A DNA stretch of 40,289 nucleotides from Geosiphon pyriformis. Taxonomy: Eukaryota > Glomeromycota > Glomeromycetes > Archaeosporales > Geosiphonaceae. Every line of letters starts with the position of its first letter. Positions within the stretch are counted from its first letter, which is position 1. Location: contig JAAOMT010000518.1 in assembly GCA_016748015.1 (NCBI GenBank), positions 510,603 to 550,891 of the forward strand, in the 5' to 3' direction. Position numbers and translations under genes: made by a program. Below the pieces are notes generated by a model, which made no database searches, was not told where the DNA came from, and was given only the letters and a program-made list of their open reading frames with translations. Shown here one piece after another: positions 20,720 through 31,704 of this stretch.

Positions 20720-21260
20720 TTGATTTTAGATTCCAATAAAGCCTCAATTTTTACTGCTAATAACAATAAATTATCAAAGACCAAAGTTTTTAAAAAATTT
20801 TTAAAGTTGAAATCCTCAAAAATTGTACAAAAATCTGAATCTTATTCTGTTGTCAAAGATCTTATAGAAACTTCAGTTCATATTACTTTTGGCCAATTAA
20901 TAATCTATCTACAATTCAGAAAAGCTTTTTGTAAATTATTAATATCAAAAAAAAAGATACCAAAAACCAACAAGCATTTTTGTTAAGCTGAACTTGCTAA
21001 TATTATTATTATTACTCCTCTAATTTGCAAAGTTCAAATGGCTAGTTACTTTATTGATTTAATTCTAAACAGTAGATTATCTGTTAGTATTATTGTTAAA
21101 TACTTCTTTGAAGCCATTGGCAAAAAAATTGATAAACTTTTAACTCAGTCTATAATTAATGTACATAATGACAAAAAAAAAATTTGACATACTCAAAGCT
21201 GTTTCTGTCTGAATTAATAATATTAGCATTAAAACTGACATAAAAGTTTCAAAAACAAAA
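20720..21260 (+). pseudogene. Pre-protease and aspartic protease remnant of element C
   Basis: The open piece 20720-20986 includes YSVVKDLIETSVHITFGQLI, a conserved pre-protease motif of one Ty3/Gypsy group as far as I recognise it. Near 21037-21180 follows MASYFIDLILNSRLSVSIIV and then AIGKKIDKL. The catalytic triad has gone from DSG to NSR, two G-to-A type changes. The domain would cleave gag-pol; here it is dead. Confidence 0.7.
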
Positions 21261-22040
21261 AAATATATTATTATTATTAATAATAAATAACTTAAGAAAG
21301 CCAAAATCTTATTTAACTATAAGCTGTGTAAATTAATTATTAGATATAATAAAAAGTTAATTATAATTAAATATTATTATTGGACAACTCCTCTAGTATT
21401 CAAGCAGAACCAAGAAAAAAACAATTAGATAAATTAGATAATAAAAATAATAATAAAGAAAAAAAACAAAAAAAAACTGTTAAATTCACTTATACTATCT
21501 TTATTAGCAATAGTAAGTTATTAAATAATATTAAAGTTAACAAAAAAAGAATTATTGTAAATAGCAAACTAATTTGTTAGCCTTACTATAATATTTTTAG
21601 AAGAACTTTTAATAGAAAGCCTGGCAAGAAAGCCAAATACAGTTATTAATAGTATGTAATAAATACAAATTTTGCCTAATTTACTACAAAAATTAGAAAT
21701 TTATTAGCTTGATACCAAGAGAAGAGATAAAAAAAGTGCAAAAGTCTTTTGAGAATAAACTACTTAAGATATAGTTATTGATAATAAAACAAAAAAAACC
21801 TTTTTCAAAAGAAAAAAAATGGATATTGAAAATCTGTTAACTAAAAATAGTCTAATTATCTCAAAAAAAAATAATACTTTTGGACATATATATGTAATAC
21901 AACACACTATTATCATTAGAAAAACTTATTTTATCTACTTGAAGTCTTATTAATCTAATCATTACAATAATAAATTCATTAAGAAAAATAAACTGAATAA
22001 AAAGCCTTAAATTTATACAAAAAACCAAGAATAAATAAGT
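21260..22040 (+). pseudogene. Linker between protease and reverse transcriptase of element C
   Basis: Very AT-rich remnant. The part near 21300-21400 resembles the end of a protease domain (ILFNYKLCKLIIRYN), and the open piece 21380-21580 is Lys/Asn-rich without a recognisable domain. I see no dUTPase motif and no paired-cysteine clusters in any frame here. Confidence 0.4.
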
Positions 22041-22400
22041 CTTTTTAGTTATAGTAATATTCAAAAAAGATAGAACTCTATACTTTTGTGTTAATTACTG
22101 CCAATTAAATGCTATTACTAAAAGAGACATGTACCTACTTTTTAAAATTAATGCAATGCTAAACCAATTTAATAATGCTGGTTTTTTCTTAATTATTAAT
22201 CTAATTGCTGGATTTTGGCAAGTAGAAATAAATTTAGAAAACAAAAAAAAACAGCTTTTATTACCAAGTATGGTACTTATAAATTCATCATTATGTCTTT
22301 TGGTCTTACCAATATCTCTTTTACTTTTTAATGTCTAATGAACAAAGTATTTGAATCAGTAAAAAAAAACTTTGTTTTAGTCTATTTAGATAATATAATA

Positions 22401-22404
22401 GTAT
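22401..22404. repeat. Target-site duplication (GTAT) of the solo LTR, left copy
   Basis: GTAT precedes the solo LTR and recurs at 23047-23050. The match can be stretched to nine bases (TAATAGTAT), because the last five bases of the LTR happen to resemble the left flank. Confidence 0.7.
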
Positions 22405-23046
22405 TATTATAGTTTAAACTTATAGTTTTTATTAGTATCTTATATATTAGTCACTAATGTTATATAATTAATTGTCTTATTTTTAGATAGTGATTATTGA
22501 CTTGATTATTGATTATTTTTAATAGCTATATAAGCAATGAATCTCTTAGTTGTAAAAGGTATTAATATAACAAATGATTAAAAATAAATAAAATAATAAT
22601 TATCATATAAATTTTTTTTATATTACTTATTTTTCTTTTTCTACTTTTAAGTATCTAAATATCTTGAAATAAAAGATTGCTTGTTGGTATTTATTTATCC
22701 TTTTTTTGATTTGTATAATTGTAGTATTTGAAGATTATTGAATAAAATATGACTAAAAAATACATTTAATACTTAATATCAAATTCTAAAAGCACTAATA
22801 TAAAGCATAAAATTATATCAATATGTTATTATTTATTAACAGTATAGACTATTTTTTTATCTTTAAATTCCTTGGTTATTCTTTGAAAAAAATAGTAATT
22901 GAGATATTTTATAAGACTAATCTTACATATTAAATTCATACTCATTTAATTCACTCTTTGAAGTTGAATTCTCTTTGATTAATTCCATTATCCTATAATT
23001 CTGTTTTTTTTTGCTATTTATTAGCTTGTTATTCTAACTTGTAATA
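22405..23046 (+). repeat. Solo LTR of the C family inside C's reverse transcriptase (642 bp)
   Basis: It starts TATTATAGTTTAAACTTATAG and resembles the start of C's own 3' LTR at 25860 (TATTATAGTTGAAATCCATAG) for about 120 bp. Both are what TGTTACAG becomes after G-to-A and C-to-T changes. It ends GTAATA, the decayed form of GTAACA. Four-base duplications flank it. A solo LTR is normally left by recombination between the two LTRs of a full insertion. Within it I see no gene. Confidence 0.75.
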
Positions 23047-23439
23047 GTATACTTAAAAACTTGAGATAAATACCTTGAACATTTACAAAAAGTTTTTAAT
23101 TTCTTTAGAAATGCTGATCTCAAAATCAATTCAATTAAATTTTTTTTTGGATAATAATCTACCTAGTTTTTTGGTTATTTTATTACAAAAATAAAATCTT
23201 TTCTAACTCAGCCAAGATTGAAAAAGTCCAAAATATTAAACAACTTATGAATATTTATAAACTATACTCTTTTCTTAGTTTGGCATCTTATTATTAAAAG
23301 TTTGTTAAAAATTTCTCTAAAATCGCCTTTTCTTTTAATTAACTACTCAAAAAAACAGTCAATTATTACTAAAACACACATTAGCAAAAAGTTTTTGAAA
23401 TTATAAAAGAAAAACTAATTACTAAATTAATTTTTATAC

Positions 23440-23850
23440 AACCTAATCTGAATCAATTTTTTTTTTCACTAATACATCTGGCTTTGAACTTCGTATTGTT
23501 CTTTCCCAAAAAAATAAAAATGGCAAAAAGCATGTTATAGTTTATACTAGCTAATTACTTTCTCCAGCAGAACAAAACTATTTAGTTACTGAACAGGAAT
23601 ATTTAGCAATAATATGGACTATTAGTTATTGAGATAAATATTTTCTTGATACCAAATTTTTGGTAGTAACAGATTATTAAGTCTTGGTTTGACTGCATAA
23701 GAAAAAAAAGCTGAAATACAAAAAAATAACTTGCTAAATATTCTACTTAGATGAATTTGACTATAATATACAATATTGTAAAGAAGCTTATTATTAAAAT
23801 GCTAATGCTCTCTCTAAATTTATTATTCAGTAATAATACAACTTTTTCAA
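23440..23850 (+). pseudogene. RNase H remnant of element C
   Basis: One line reads FFFTNTSGFELRIVLSQKNKNGKKHVIVYTS, matching LATDAS...ILSQ...YASR of E, followed by SPAEQNYLVTEQEYLAIIWTI and FLVVTDY. The first Asp is Asn; the Glu and the TDY Asp are still visible. It is broken by several stops. Confidence 0.75.
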
Positions 23851-23929
23851 ACCAAATTAACCTAATTATTAGTAATTTTTTTTTAAAACAAACACAATAA
23901 TAAACTTGAACAACTATTTTGCCTTAATA

Positions 23930-25140
23930 GAATTTTTGGGTAAAAGACAATACCTATCAGACTATACTTAACAGCAAAGAAAATATTTGCAAAAACAATC
24001 AAATTTTTATTTAATCAGTCAGAACCAATTATATAAAAGAAATAGAAAAGATCCTAACTGCCTTTAAAAAGTTATTAAATTTGAAGAAAAAGAAATTGTA
24101 ATCTATAACATATATACTAATCCATTAGCTAAACACTTTAGAAAGATTAAAACAATTCAAAAAACACTTGTTTGCTATTATTAGCCTATCTTAGAAAAAG
24201 ACATTGCTAAATATATTAAAATCTGTAACATTTGCCAAAAAAAAGAAAAACCCAATTACAAAGAAGATATTCATCCAATCTCTGTTGGTTAACTATTTGA
24301 CAGAATTAATATAAATATTATTGGATTTTTAATCATAACTCTTAATAATAATAGATATATTATTATAGCTATTAACTATTTTACAAAGTAAGTAGAAGCA
24401 AAAGCCATTACAGATTAAACAGCCAATTTTATTTATGAAAATATTATTTATTACTATGGCTGCTCCAAAAAACTTTTATTTGACAGAAAAAAAGCTTTTT
24501 TTAATACACTGGTTAAAGAACTTTATAGAAAAATAAAAATATGTTATAAATTTTTTTTCTTTATTACTTTCAAATAAATAGCCTAGTGAAATGTTTTAAT
24601 AAATACTATGTAAAACCTTAGCCAAAACCAATAAAAAAACAAACTTATAAAACAAAGTACTGCTTTTAATTTTATTTGCTTATAGAACTGTGAATCATAA
24701 CATAACAAATTATGAATTCTTATTTGCTCTATAAATAAATGGCAATACTATTAATAGAAACTAATATTAGAACAATATTCTTTAAAGAAATCACAATAAA
24801 AAATTAGAGACATTTTGCAAAAAAAACTTGGTATTATTCTTGATTTTTTGGTAAAGACATGAATAATTGTCTTTGAAAAAATAAAGCAGTTTTAAAAAAA
24901 ACTTAATAAAAAAAAACTTATAAAACACTTTATTTAAGTGTTGATAACTTGGTTTTAGAATACTGCTTAAACAAAGACAATGTTTATAGTAATAAATTTT
25001 TTAGCTAATAGAAAAAACTCTTTTTAATTAACAAAGTTTTGAACAATAATTCTTATATTTTACAAGATTAATATAAAACAATCTTTAATAATTATTTTGT
25101 TTATGGTATACAACTTAAAAAATAATACAAACAACCTAAT
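23930..25140 (+). pseudogene. Integrase remnant of element C
   Basis: The zinc domain is seen as AKHFRKIKTIQ and ICNICQKK (one His lost). The core reads FDRININIIGF, where the first catalytic Asp is Asn, then AINYFTK and KLLFDRKKAFFNTLVKEL, which keeps the second Asp. The C-terminal part fades after about 24560. There are many stops and frameshifts. Confidence 0.75.
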
Positions 25141-25859
25141 TAGTTACTTGTTATGATAATACCAACTTAAATAATCAGCAAAAATTGAATATAAATAAAT
25201 ACACCATTTCTAAAACAGAAGTATCTTCAATCAATATGAACAATTATTTTCTAGATCAAAACATTAAAATACTTTCTATACTTTTTATGAATATTAAATC
25301 AAAAATTATCCAAATGCTACTCTAACCATTGAAAAACAGACTATTATAACTGATAATAATAGAACATATACTGTTATTAAACCAAAAAAAATTACTATTA
25401 AAAGAAAAAAAATTGGTAGCAAAATAGATAAATATATGCTTAAAAGCATAATAGCAAGCATACTATTATTTTTTAATATACTTAGAAAAACAATTAAAAA
25501 AATTTTGCTTATAAACAAAAATTTATTATATGGAAGACAATAAAACTCTATAATTAACTTGGTAAAATCATAAAAAACATAAAGCTTATAAAGAAAACAA
25601 CTTTAAAGATATAAGTAAAAATTTTGGATATTATATAATTAGATGTTTCAAGAGTTTTGATTATTGCTAAAAAAGCCAAAACTCTTATACAAAGATTTAA
25701 TCTCTTAAATATAAAGCTTATTTTACTTTAAGTATTATATATCTTATCCACAAAAGACTTTACCAAATTAGTTAGTTTTGAATTAAATAAAACTTTTTAA
25801 TTAGATTATTTTATAAATAGTTTAATTTTGTCAGAGCTTAATTTCTTTGAAGAAAATAA
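25141..25859 (+). pseudogene. Post-integrase stretch of element C, not recognised
   Basis: This AT-rich region precedes the 3' LTR. Its last codons (FNFVRA*FL*RK) align with the FDFDGAQF*KKG that ends B just before its polypurine tract, and GAAGAAAATAA at 25849-25859 is the decayed polypurine tract. Some upstream strings (TVIKPKKITIKRKK) are coding-like. No domain is recognised. Confidence 0.5.
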
Positions 25860-25983
25860 TATTATAGTTGAAATCCATAGTTTTTATTAATTATTATATG
25901 TATTAGCCATTCTATTTTTAGATAATGATTATTAAACTGATTATTAATCTAATTATTGACTTAATTATTGATTTAATTATTAA
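25860..25983 (+). repeat. 3' LTR of element C, first part, cut by LINE copy G
   Basis: It begins TATTATAG after the decayed polypurine tract and matches the solo LTR at 22405. The sequence changes to LINE coding remnants by about 25998. It probably resumes after 28230. Confidence 0.65.
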
Positions 25984-26332
25984 TCTGGTTGTTAACTTAT
26001 CAAATAAACAATTTTTTTATTTGGTTTTGTTAATTTTACAGTCTATTATTAGTTATCAAATACAGTTTAATTTTATATTTAAAAATGTGTGCCAAAAATA
26101 TAATATTATGTTAAAGAAGAAATTTAAATCTAAAACCAATCTGTTAAGAAATTTTCTTAATAAGACTTTATACTATCTATTCTTTTATAGATTAAAAACT
26201 TTTAAATAGTTATAAATAAAAGGCAAGATTGTTTTATTAAGTGTATTTTTTAATGTACTTGAAATTTTTGGTTAATTGTTTAAACATTATTTCTTAAACT
26301 TGTAGATTTTAAAGTGGATTCTAATAAATTTT

Positions 26333-26518
26333 TTGCAGTATTCTGTTAAATTAAGAGTCAGTTCTATAAATAACTTTTTAGCAGATATTGTAAAAATTTT
26401 TTTGGATAACAAGATCTTTTTAGTCTATAGTCTGCTCAATATATTTTGTGATTCTAAATGGTTTTTAATATCAAAGATTTTGGAAAATTTTTTTATTTTA
26501 GTGTGGTTAATTTTTTAA
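26333..26518 (+). pseudogene. LINE G ORF2 fragment after the RT domain
   Basis: The open piece corresponds residue by residue to D at about 29990-30170 (SVKLRVS, NNFL, IFL, LVSTIL versus LISKIL). It lies between the reverse transcriptase thumb and RNase H and has no named domain. C-to-T and G-to-A changes account for most differences. Confidence 0.7.
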
Positions 26519-27395
26519 AATATTTTAATATTGTCTTTAATAATAAATTATTAGATAAGCAAAAGTTAGTTATAAGTTGAAAAACTTTTCATTATTAGAA
26601 AAAATTAAGTTTTAAAAGTCTAATGTTATTGTGATTTAAGAAAACTTCAGTTTACATAAATAGTTATCTTTTTAAATTTAAAGGAACTGTTTTTGTTTCT
26701 AATTGCTTAAATATCTTTTACTTAGATAAATTTTTAAACATTTAAGACTATTTATATGAACTATAAGCAGATATCTTTAATATTTACATGAATAATTCTT
26801 TAAAGTAATTAGATACTATAGAAATTGCTAATAGAACAACAGCTTATTTTTTTGATATTGGAGTGAATATAGACATAAAAGTACATAAATTGTTGTTTTT
26901 TACAATATTAGAACTTTAGGCAATTATTTTAATATTAAAGTGTATTCCTTTATTTTGCTTGGTAATTGTGTATATAGACAGTTAAATAACTTTGAATACA
27001 TGTATTTTAGAACTTGAGCTTTATTTGTTAGACTTTTGAAATAAATATTAAATTAAAAGGTGTTATATAGCTAATTTAATAAAATTTAAAAACATTTTTA
27101 TTAAATAAATAAAGATTAAAAATTATTTAAAAGACATTAATAATGACAGAGCTAATATTTTTGTATATAATACAACATATTTGGCTTTGTTTTTCCTAAA
27201 AAAAGTTATAAAAAATTTATTATGACTAATAGTTGAGTTGTATTAAAGAATATTTATTACTTTGTTTAAGATATTTATTAAGTTATTTGTTGTATTTAGT
27301 GAAAAGCCAGTCTAGATACAAAGGTCATAAATAAATTGATAATTAGAAAAATAAATTAAAATAGTATTGTTGTAATATAACATTCAGATTTTCAT

Positions 27396-27623
27396 ATGTT
27401 ATTAAGATTTATAAACAAAACTTTAGCTGTTTTTCATATATATTTGATGAAAATAATCTATAAAAAACTGTTAACTACTATTAAAAAAAAACTTTATAAC
27501 AAAAATTATTTAAATGTGTTATGTTTAATATGTAACAATATTAAATTGCCTAATTATTTCTTCATTTATTTAAAGAAAATTTCTTGGTATTCTGAAATTC
27601 TGCTAAATTATATAGATTTGTGA
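27396..27623 (+). pseudogene. LINE G ORF2 C-terminal zinc-finger fragment
   Basis: VFHIYLMKIIYKKLLTTIKK, then CLICNNIKLPNYFFIYL, aligns with D's VLHTYLMKVVHRKLPVAVHK and CLMCGDVELLDHVFTC. The first two cysteines remain; the His and last Cys of the finger are lost (Tyr at both places), consistent with C-to-T and G-to-A decay. Confidence 0.75.
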
Positions 27624-28182
27624 AAATTATTGGTAAATAATTATGCTCTATTAATGTCTTTGATGCTATATACACTTTTTTCAGAAATTTCAAATGTTAA
27701 TATTTATATAATTTTGTGCAAAAGTTTTATTTTTAAAGATTGAATTAATAAAACAGTTTTAATTTTTGGCAATAAAAAAAAAGACAGTATTGATTATAGT
27801 TAATTTTATTTACTGTTTGGCTAAAAAGCATTAAAGTAAATTATGGTTATTTAGAATAAGGTTTAGAATAAACATGGAAAAAAATAGTCTAGTTAGTAAT
27901 ATTAGAATAATTCTTATGGCTTTAAGTAGTGTGTTAAGTTTTTTGTTAGTAGGAATTATTTATTAGCTTGGTATTGATAAGTTTTTTGCTATTAGTTTTG
28001 GTTTATAAAAGATTTGCTCTCTTTTTTTAAGTGTTAATAATAGTGTAAGAGTTTATATAAGTATATAATATTGTTTTGATTGGCTTAAGTAATTAGTTAT
28101 ATGTAGTAAGCACATAAATTATGTTTGTTAAATTTATTTGGTTTGTTTCTGTATGCTAGATAGTAGTTGAACCATATTTATT

Positions 28183-28209
28183 AAATAATAATAATAATAA
28201 TAATAATAA
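28183..28209 (+). repeat. (AAT)n tail of LINE G
   Basis: About eight AAT/ATA units follow the LINE 3' end. D instead ends in CAATAAAAAAAAAAA, so the two copies differ in tail type. Confidence 0.85.
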
Positions 28210-28289
28210 AAATAAAAACTCAATTTATTATTTAATTATTAAATAAAAACCTATTATATTAACTAAAAAAAAATTATAAATTTTATTTA
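28210..28289. other. AT-rich spacer between LINE copies, possibly the rest of C's 3' LTR
   Basis: No gene is seen. ATTTAATTATTAA at 28230-28242 also occurs at 25971-25983 just before LINE G, so it may be G's target-site duplication and the spacer may be C's LTR continuing. Low complexity makes this tentative. Confidence 0.4.
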
Positions 28290-28425
28290 ATATTTTTTTT
28301 TTTATTGTTTAATGAGTGCAGCCCAACCACTATCTAGTATACAGATACAAGCTAAGTGAATCTAACTAAATGTGGCTTATGCATTTGCTACATGTGACTA
28401 GCCACTGAGGCCAATCTAGGCAACA

Positions 28426-29127
28426 CTACATACCTACGTAAACTTTGACATTATCACAAATACCAGAAAAAAAAAGACTAGCCTTATGCAAACCAAAACT
28501 GACAGCAAATGCCTCATCAATCCCAAGAAGACGAACAACTCCACCAGACAAATGTTTAATAGAATTAGCTGAAAGACCAATGGGAATTTCCAAAGCACAG
28601 ACCAACCCACAACGTTCCATGTCCACTCTAAACTTAGCTCTGGTCAACCACAAACCACACCAGTGTTTTTCTGCCAGACGTCAAACAAAATCAGCCACCA
28701 CCAAAAAAGCCTGATTGCAATCCTTGAAATGTACTGTAGCTTCATCGATCCAATCTCTCAGTACAAAGTCTTTACACAGTTGCATATACGCTCCTAAATC
28801 ATGACAACTAGCAAGCAGAGTACACAACATAAAAGAGGATGCCGGAGAGCAGCCCATCAGCAATGACTTCCACAAAGCAATCCCACCCAACAAAATATCA
28901 GTATGTGCAGCTGCCTCACTTTGACAAGTAAATACATGATCCAACAATTCAACATCACCACACATTAAACAGAGAACCCCAGAATAACATTTATCATACA
29001 ATCTTTTATGAACGGCAACTGGCAACTTCCTATGGACCACTTTCATTAAGTAGGTGTGGAGAACAGTTGAAGCTTGGCTTGTAAAGCCCGATAGCATATA
29101 GGAGTTCAGATGCCAAACTGATGCCAT
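28426..29127 (-). pseudogene. LINE D ORF2 C-terminal region with CCHC zinc finger
   Basis: Contains CLMCGDVELLDHVFTC (CX2CX8HX3C) near 28930-28975, the finger that commonly follows RNase H in RNase H-bearing LINEs. The upstream HTYLMKVVHRKLPVAVHKRL is also seen in LINE G. A stop near 28680 separates the last open piece (28426-28653), which ends with the ORF2 stop at 28426-28428. The finger is thought to bind nucleic acid during target-primed reverse transcription. In frame with all other ORF2 pieces. Confidence 0.85.
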
Positions 29128-29133
29128 GCACTT

Positions 29134-29712
29134 CTAATCAACTCTCACAATTAACTCCTCATTGATCACCACAGAGCCAGGGCCAGCCTCCCATTGAGCA
29201 CAACAGATAGACCTATAAATATCCTGAACAAAATGTCGAGCATTGTCTGAAACAACCTGATTATGAGCCATGACATACCTTTCCCGAACACTTATAGGAA
29301 GAGACAAATCAGAATAAGCAGTATGCCCAGCCAAAACATCAGTCTTGTCATTGTGAACATCACCTGAATGGCCCTTCACCTTCACCCACCCAACAGAAAA
29401 GTCCTTATCCTTGATCAACTTGCAAATATAACGCCTCTCTACCCAACACTTGTTCCTGAAATCTGGAGCAATCAAACTCAATTCTGAAACACATGCATCA
29501 ATAGCAGCCTAACTATTAGTATTAATAACAACCGAACACAAAGAAAGAACACATTTTAGTGCCAGAACAATAGCGTAAAGCTCAGCCATAGTAGAAAAAA
29601 GCAACCCACTGACCTCAACACCAATACTCACACCAGCATCAGGAAAATAAGCTGCAGCCCCACCTGCAATCTCTGCAGTGCCCAAATGAGACAGAAAACC
29701 ATCAGTATACAC
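29134..29712 (-). pseudogene. RNase H domain of LINE D
   Basis: YTDGFLSH supplies the first Asp (usual YTDGS), AELYAIVLAL the Glu, and WVKVKGHSGDVHNDKTDVLA the C-terminal His/Asp segment. In the third catalytic block INTNS*AA stands for TDSQAA: Asp-to-Asn and Gln-to-stop, each one transition, so the enzyme is dead. Open pieces are 29509-29712 and 29134-29481. RNase H removes the RNA template after first-strand synthesis. Confidence 0.9.
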
Positions 29713-29748
29713 TGCGAAAGCATCAGACTAGGATTCATGTAAACATTC

Positions 29749-30267
29749 TCAAACAACCAAATATCTTTCCAAATCAGAAAAGCTTGAACCACCAGAGACT
29801 GTGGATAGACTACTAGGAATGAAATGATAACCATTCATGTACGCAGAAACTTTGAAGTACCACAAGGGTACAGGACTCCTGGAACTTAGTCTCTTCCAGT
29901 GGCGAAAAGTCCTCCAACTGAGAACCAATCCATCCTTGCCTAATAACCTGTCACCAAAGACAATACCAAAACACTTTAAAGAGAGGACCACACCAAAATA
30001 AAAGAAGCTACCCAAGATTGTTGACACAAGGAAGTGACCAGCACCACGAAAAGCACAAGGCAAATTGTTGGCCAGGCATATATCTTTGTTCAAAAAAATT
30101 CTAACCACACCAGTGAGAAAATTGTTAGAGGGACTAACTCTTAACTTCACAGAATGTTGCAAAAGATTTAACGGAGCCCACCCTAATATCTGTAGATCTA
30201 AAAAATGGTGTTCAAACAAATGCCCCAGAATACCAGGCGCATTTGAGAACCAAACCAATGAAGCCAT
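29749..30267 (-). pseudogene. LINE D ORF2 region between RT and RNase H
   Basis: Open piece in the ORF2 frame without a named domain. QHSVKLRVSPSNNFLTGVVRIFL and FLVSTILGSFFYFGVVLSL are conserved in LINE G, which suggests a true structural part (thumb or connection). Two stops lie between this piece and the reverse transcriptase segment (30343 and near 30282), and two lie before RNase H. Confidence 0.8.
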
Positions 30268-30345
30268 CTTTCCTTCAGCCTAGATCTGTTCAAAAGTCTT
30301 CATGCCATAAAGGGAGGGATGATGTAAAGCCTCACTGGGAAAATT

Positions 30346-31692
30346 TCAGGGCAAATTCACTTTAAATTTGAGACTCTTCCTTAGCATAACATCCCATTTT
30401 AAGCAGACACTCTTAGAAACAAAGCTGAATTGTGTACAATAGCTAACAATGGGTTGCGGAACTGAAGACACCAAGTACACAACTTGTTTGTCTGTCAAAG
30501 CCTTCCTGAGAACCATATTGGAGAAGAACCTGACATCTGACTGAGCTTTGGCTAAACTGGGTTTAGACAACCCATCTGTCAACAAAAAAATGCCCAGATA
30601 TCTATGAGCCTCACCCTGTTTGGGAATAGAGATAGATAGTTCATTAATATGCAGAGACGCAGCTGAAACTCTTTTGTTGATAGGAATTGCCACAGTCTTT
30701 TCACTGTTAATTGCAATATTATTGACCTCAAAAAATTCGCCCACAATATCCAAGATATGTTGTGTCGATGCTTGACCATTACCAATCCAGATAGTATCAT
30801 CCACAAAAGCACCTGCCACCAAGAATGAAGACCAACCACCACTAGACTCAATTCTGCCAGATTTCGCTACAAAGTTGGTATTGATTCTGTAACTATACAA
30901 ATTTTTATGATCCTTAATCTTGCACAACAAAGGGTCATAAAAAATCCTCCACAAGAGAGGAGAGAAGACTTCTCCTTGATCCAAACCATCCAACACATTG
31001 TATCTATCCAAAAGGCCAAAATCAGTCATCACTCTATTAATTCTGCCTACATGTAAGTTCCCGAAAAACAACACAAATTTGTCACACATTTTGATCCACT
31101 TCAAACTGGCCTCCAACTGCCACCAACCAACGGAATCATAGATCTTACACATATCCTGCAACACCAACCAAACCTCTCTATTTTTTTTCAGAGCATCTTC
31201 CACAATTGAATCAACAGCGAAAACTGGAGATTGAATAGACGTACCCTTCAGGACTGAGAAATTGTCACCCCAGAGAACATCAAATCTGGAACAGACCGAA
31301 GAGATATGGTCAGACAATAATTTAGAGAGTATCTTTCTGGCTGTCTCAATTAATGCAATGGGCCTTGTATTCATAAGAATGCCATCCCATTCATATGGTT
31401 TGGGAATCATAGAAACCCAAGCTCTTTTCCAAAGGACTGGAACCTCACTGGTATTTAGGCAAGAATTTAAGAAACCCAATAAACAGCCAAGTATATCATC
31501 ACCACAATGTTTCCATAGCTCATTAGAGATACTAGACAGGCCAGCCGCTTTGCCATCAGGTAGATCCAAAATCATATTCACCAATTCATTGAAATAGATA
31601 TCATTCATAACATTAGAGAAGGCATTATCTTTCACATAATCCAAAGACGCATATTGGTGGGCCCATCTGGAGGGCATCATTAAAAGTAACAT
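30346..31692 (-). pseudogene. Reverse transcriptase of LINE D (long open segment)
   Basis: This 448-codon open piece contains the ordered non-LTR reverse transcriptase blocks: GKAAGLSSISNELWKH, AWVSMIPKP and RPIALIETARKILSKLLSDH, LDQGEVFSPLLWRIFYDPLL, the catalytic FVDD at 30795-30806 (usual FADD), VNNIAINSEKT, and YLGIFL. No catalytic Asp is missing. It primes on nicked target DNA and copies the element RNA in the nucleus. It shares its frame with the flanking endonuclease and RNase H segments, separated by single stops (about 31702 and 30343), so it is part of one ORF2 and not a separate gene. Confidence 0.93.
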
Positions 31693-31704
31693 ATGCTCTC
31701 TTGT

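Larger units (their letters stand above)
22041..23400 (+). pseudogene. Reverse transcriptase of element C, split by a solo LTR
   Basis: Before the insertion, the open piece 22129-22338 has LIINLIAGFWQVEINLENK, matching the SGYWQVEMDP block, then VYLDN near 22380-22395 where other copies have VYLDD. Coding resumes at 23051 with YLEHLQKVFNFFRNADLKIN, matching HLREVFQ and KLN of E. Removing 22405-23050 joins the two halves cleanly in the same frame. The second catalytic Asp is Asn. A thumb remnant (FLSLASYY) lies near 23270-23300. Confidence 0.82.
20262..25983 (+). mobile_element. Ty3/Gypsy element C, 5'-truncated, heavily decayed, no dUTPase seen
   Basis: Directly after F's LTR the sequence enters a plus-strand element at the end of its gag (zinc knuckle), followed by protease, reverse transcriptase, RNase H and integrase remnants, a post-integrase stretch and the start of its 3' LTR (25860). 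The 5' part is missing, most simply because F inserted into C and the rest lies left of the window. Almost every codon line is broken, and typical Asp, Gly and Arg residues are replaced by Asn, Lys/Arg or stops, as expected from G-to-A and C-to-T changes. The distance from protease to reverse transcriptase is about 1 kb, against about 2.4 kb in E, leaving no room for the cysteine-rich and dUTPase domains. Confidence 0.85.
25990..28209 (+). mobile_element. LINE copy G, 5'-truncated, heavily decayed, with (AAT)n tail
   Basis: From about 25998 the plus strand is homologous to the C-terminal half of the ORF2 of LINE D. LSNKQFFYLVLLILQSIISY matches D's LTDKQVVYLVSSVPQPIVSY. QYSVKLRVSSINNFLADIVKIFL (26339-26405) matches D's QHSVKLRVSPSNNFLTGVVRIFL. 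IKIKNYLKDINNDRANI matches WVKVKGHSGDVHNDKTDV, and the last open piece 27396-27623 matches the zinc-finger region. The 3' end (GTATGCTAGATAGTAGTTG) aligns with D's 3' end and is followed by (AAT)n. The 5' truncation falls in the reverse transcriptase thumb, typical of incomplete target-primed reverse transcription. Confidence 0.85.

Noticed and set aside
22396-22404. Nine-base target duplication TAATAGTAT at the solo LTR
   Set aside because: The last five bases belong to the LTR end (GTAATA); the true duplication is most simply the 4-bp GTAT, as in B.
25925-26209. A single gene in the 94-codon open frame
   Set aside because: Its first third is C's LTR and the rest is LINE G; the fusion is accidental.
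28445-28714. Plus-strand open frames over LINE D (28445-28714, 31262-31597, 32087-32380, 32552-32767, 32930-33193)
   Set aside because: They are antisense to the clear ORF2 coding of D and have no domain features.
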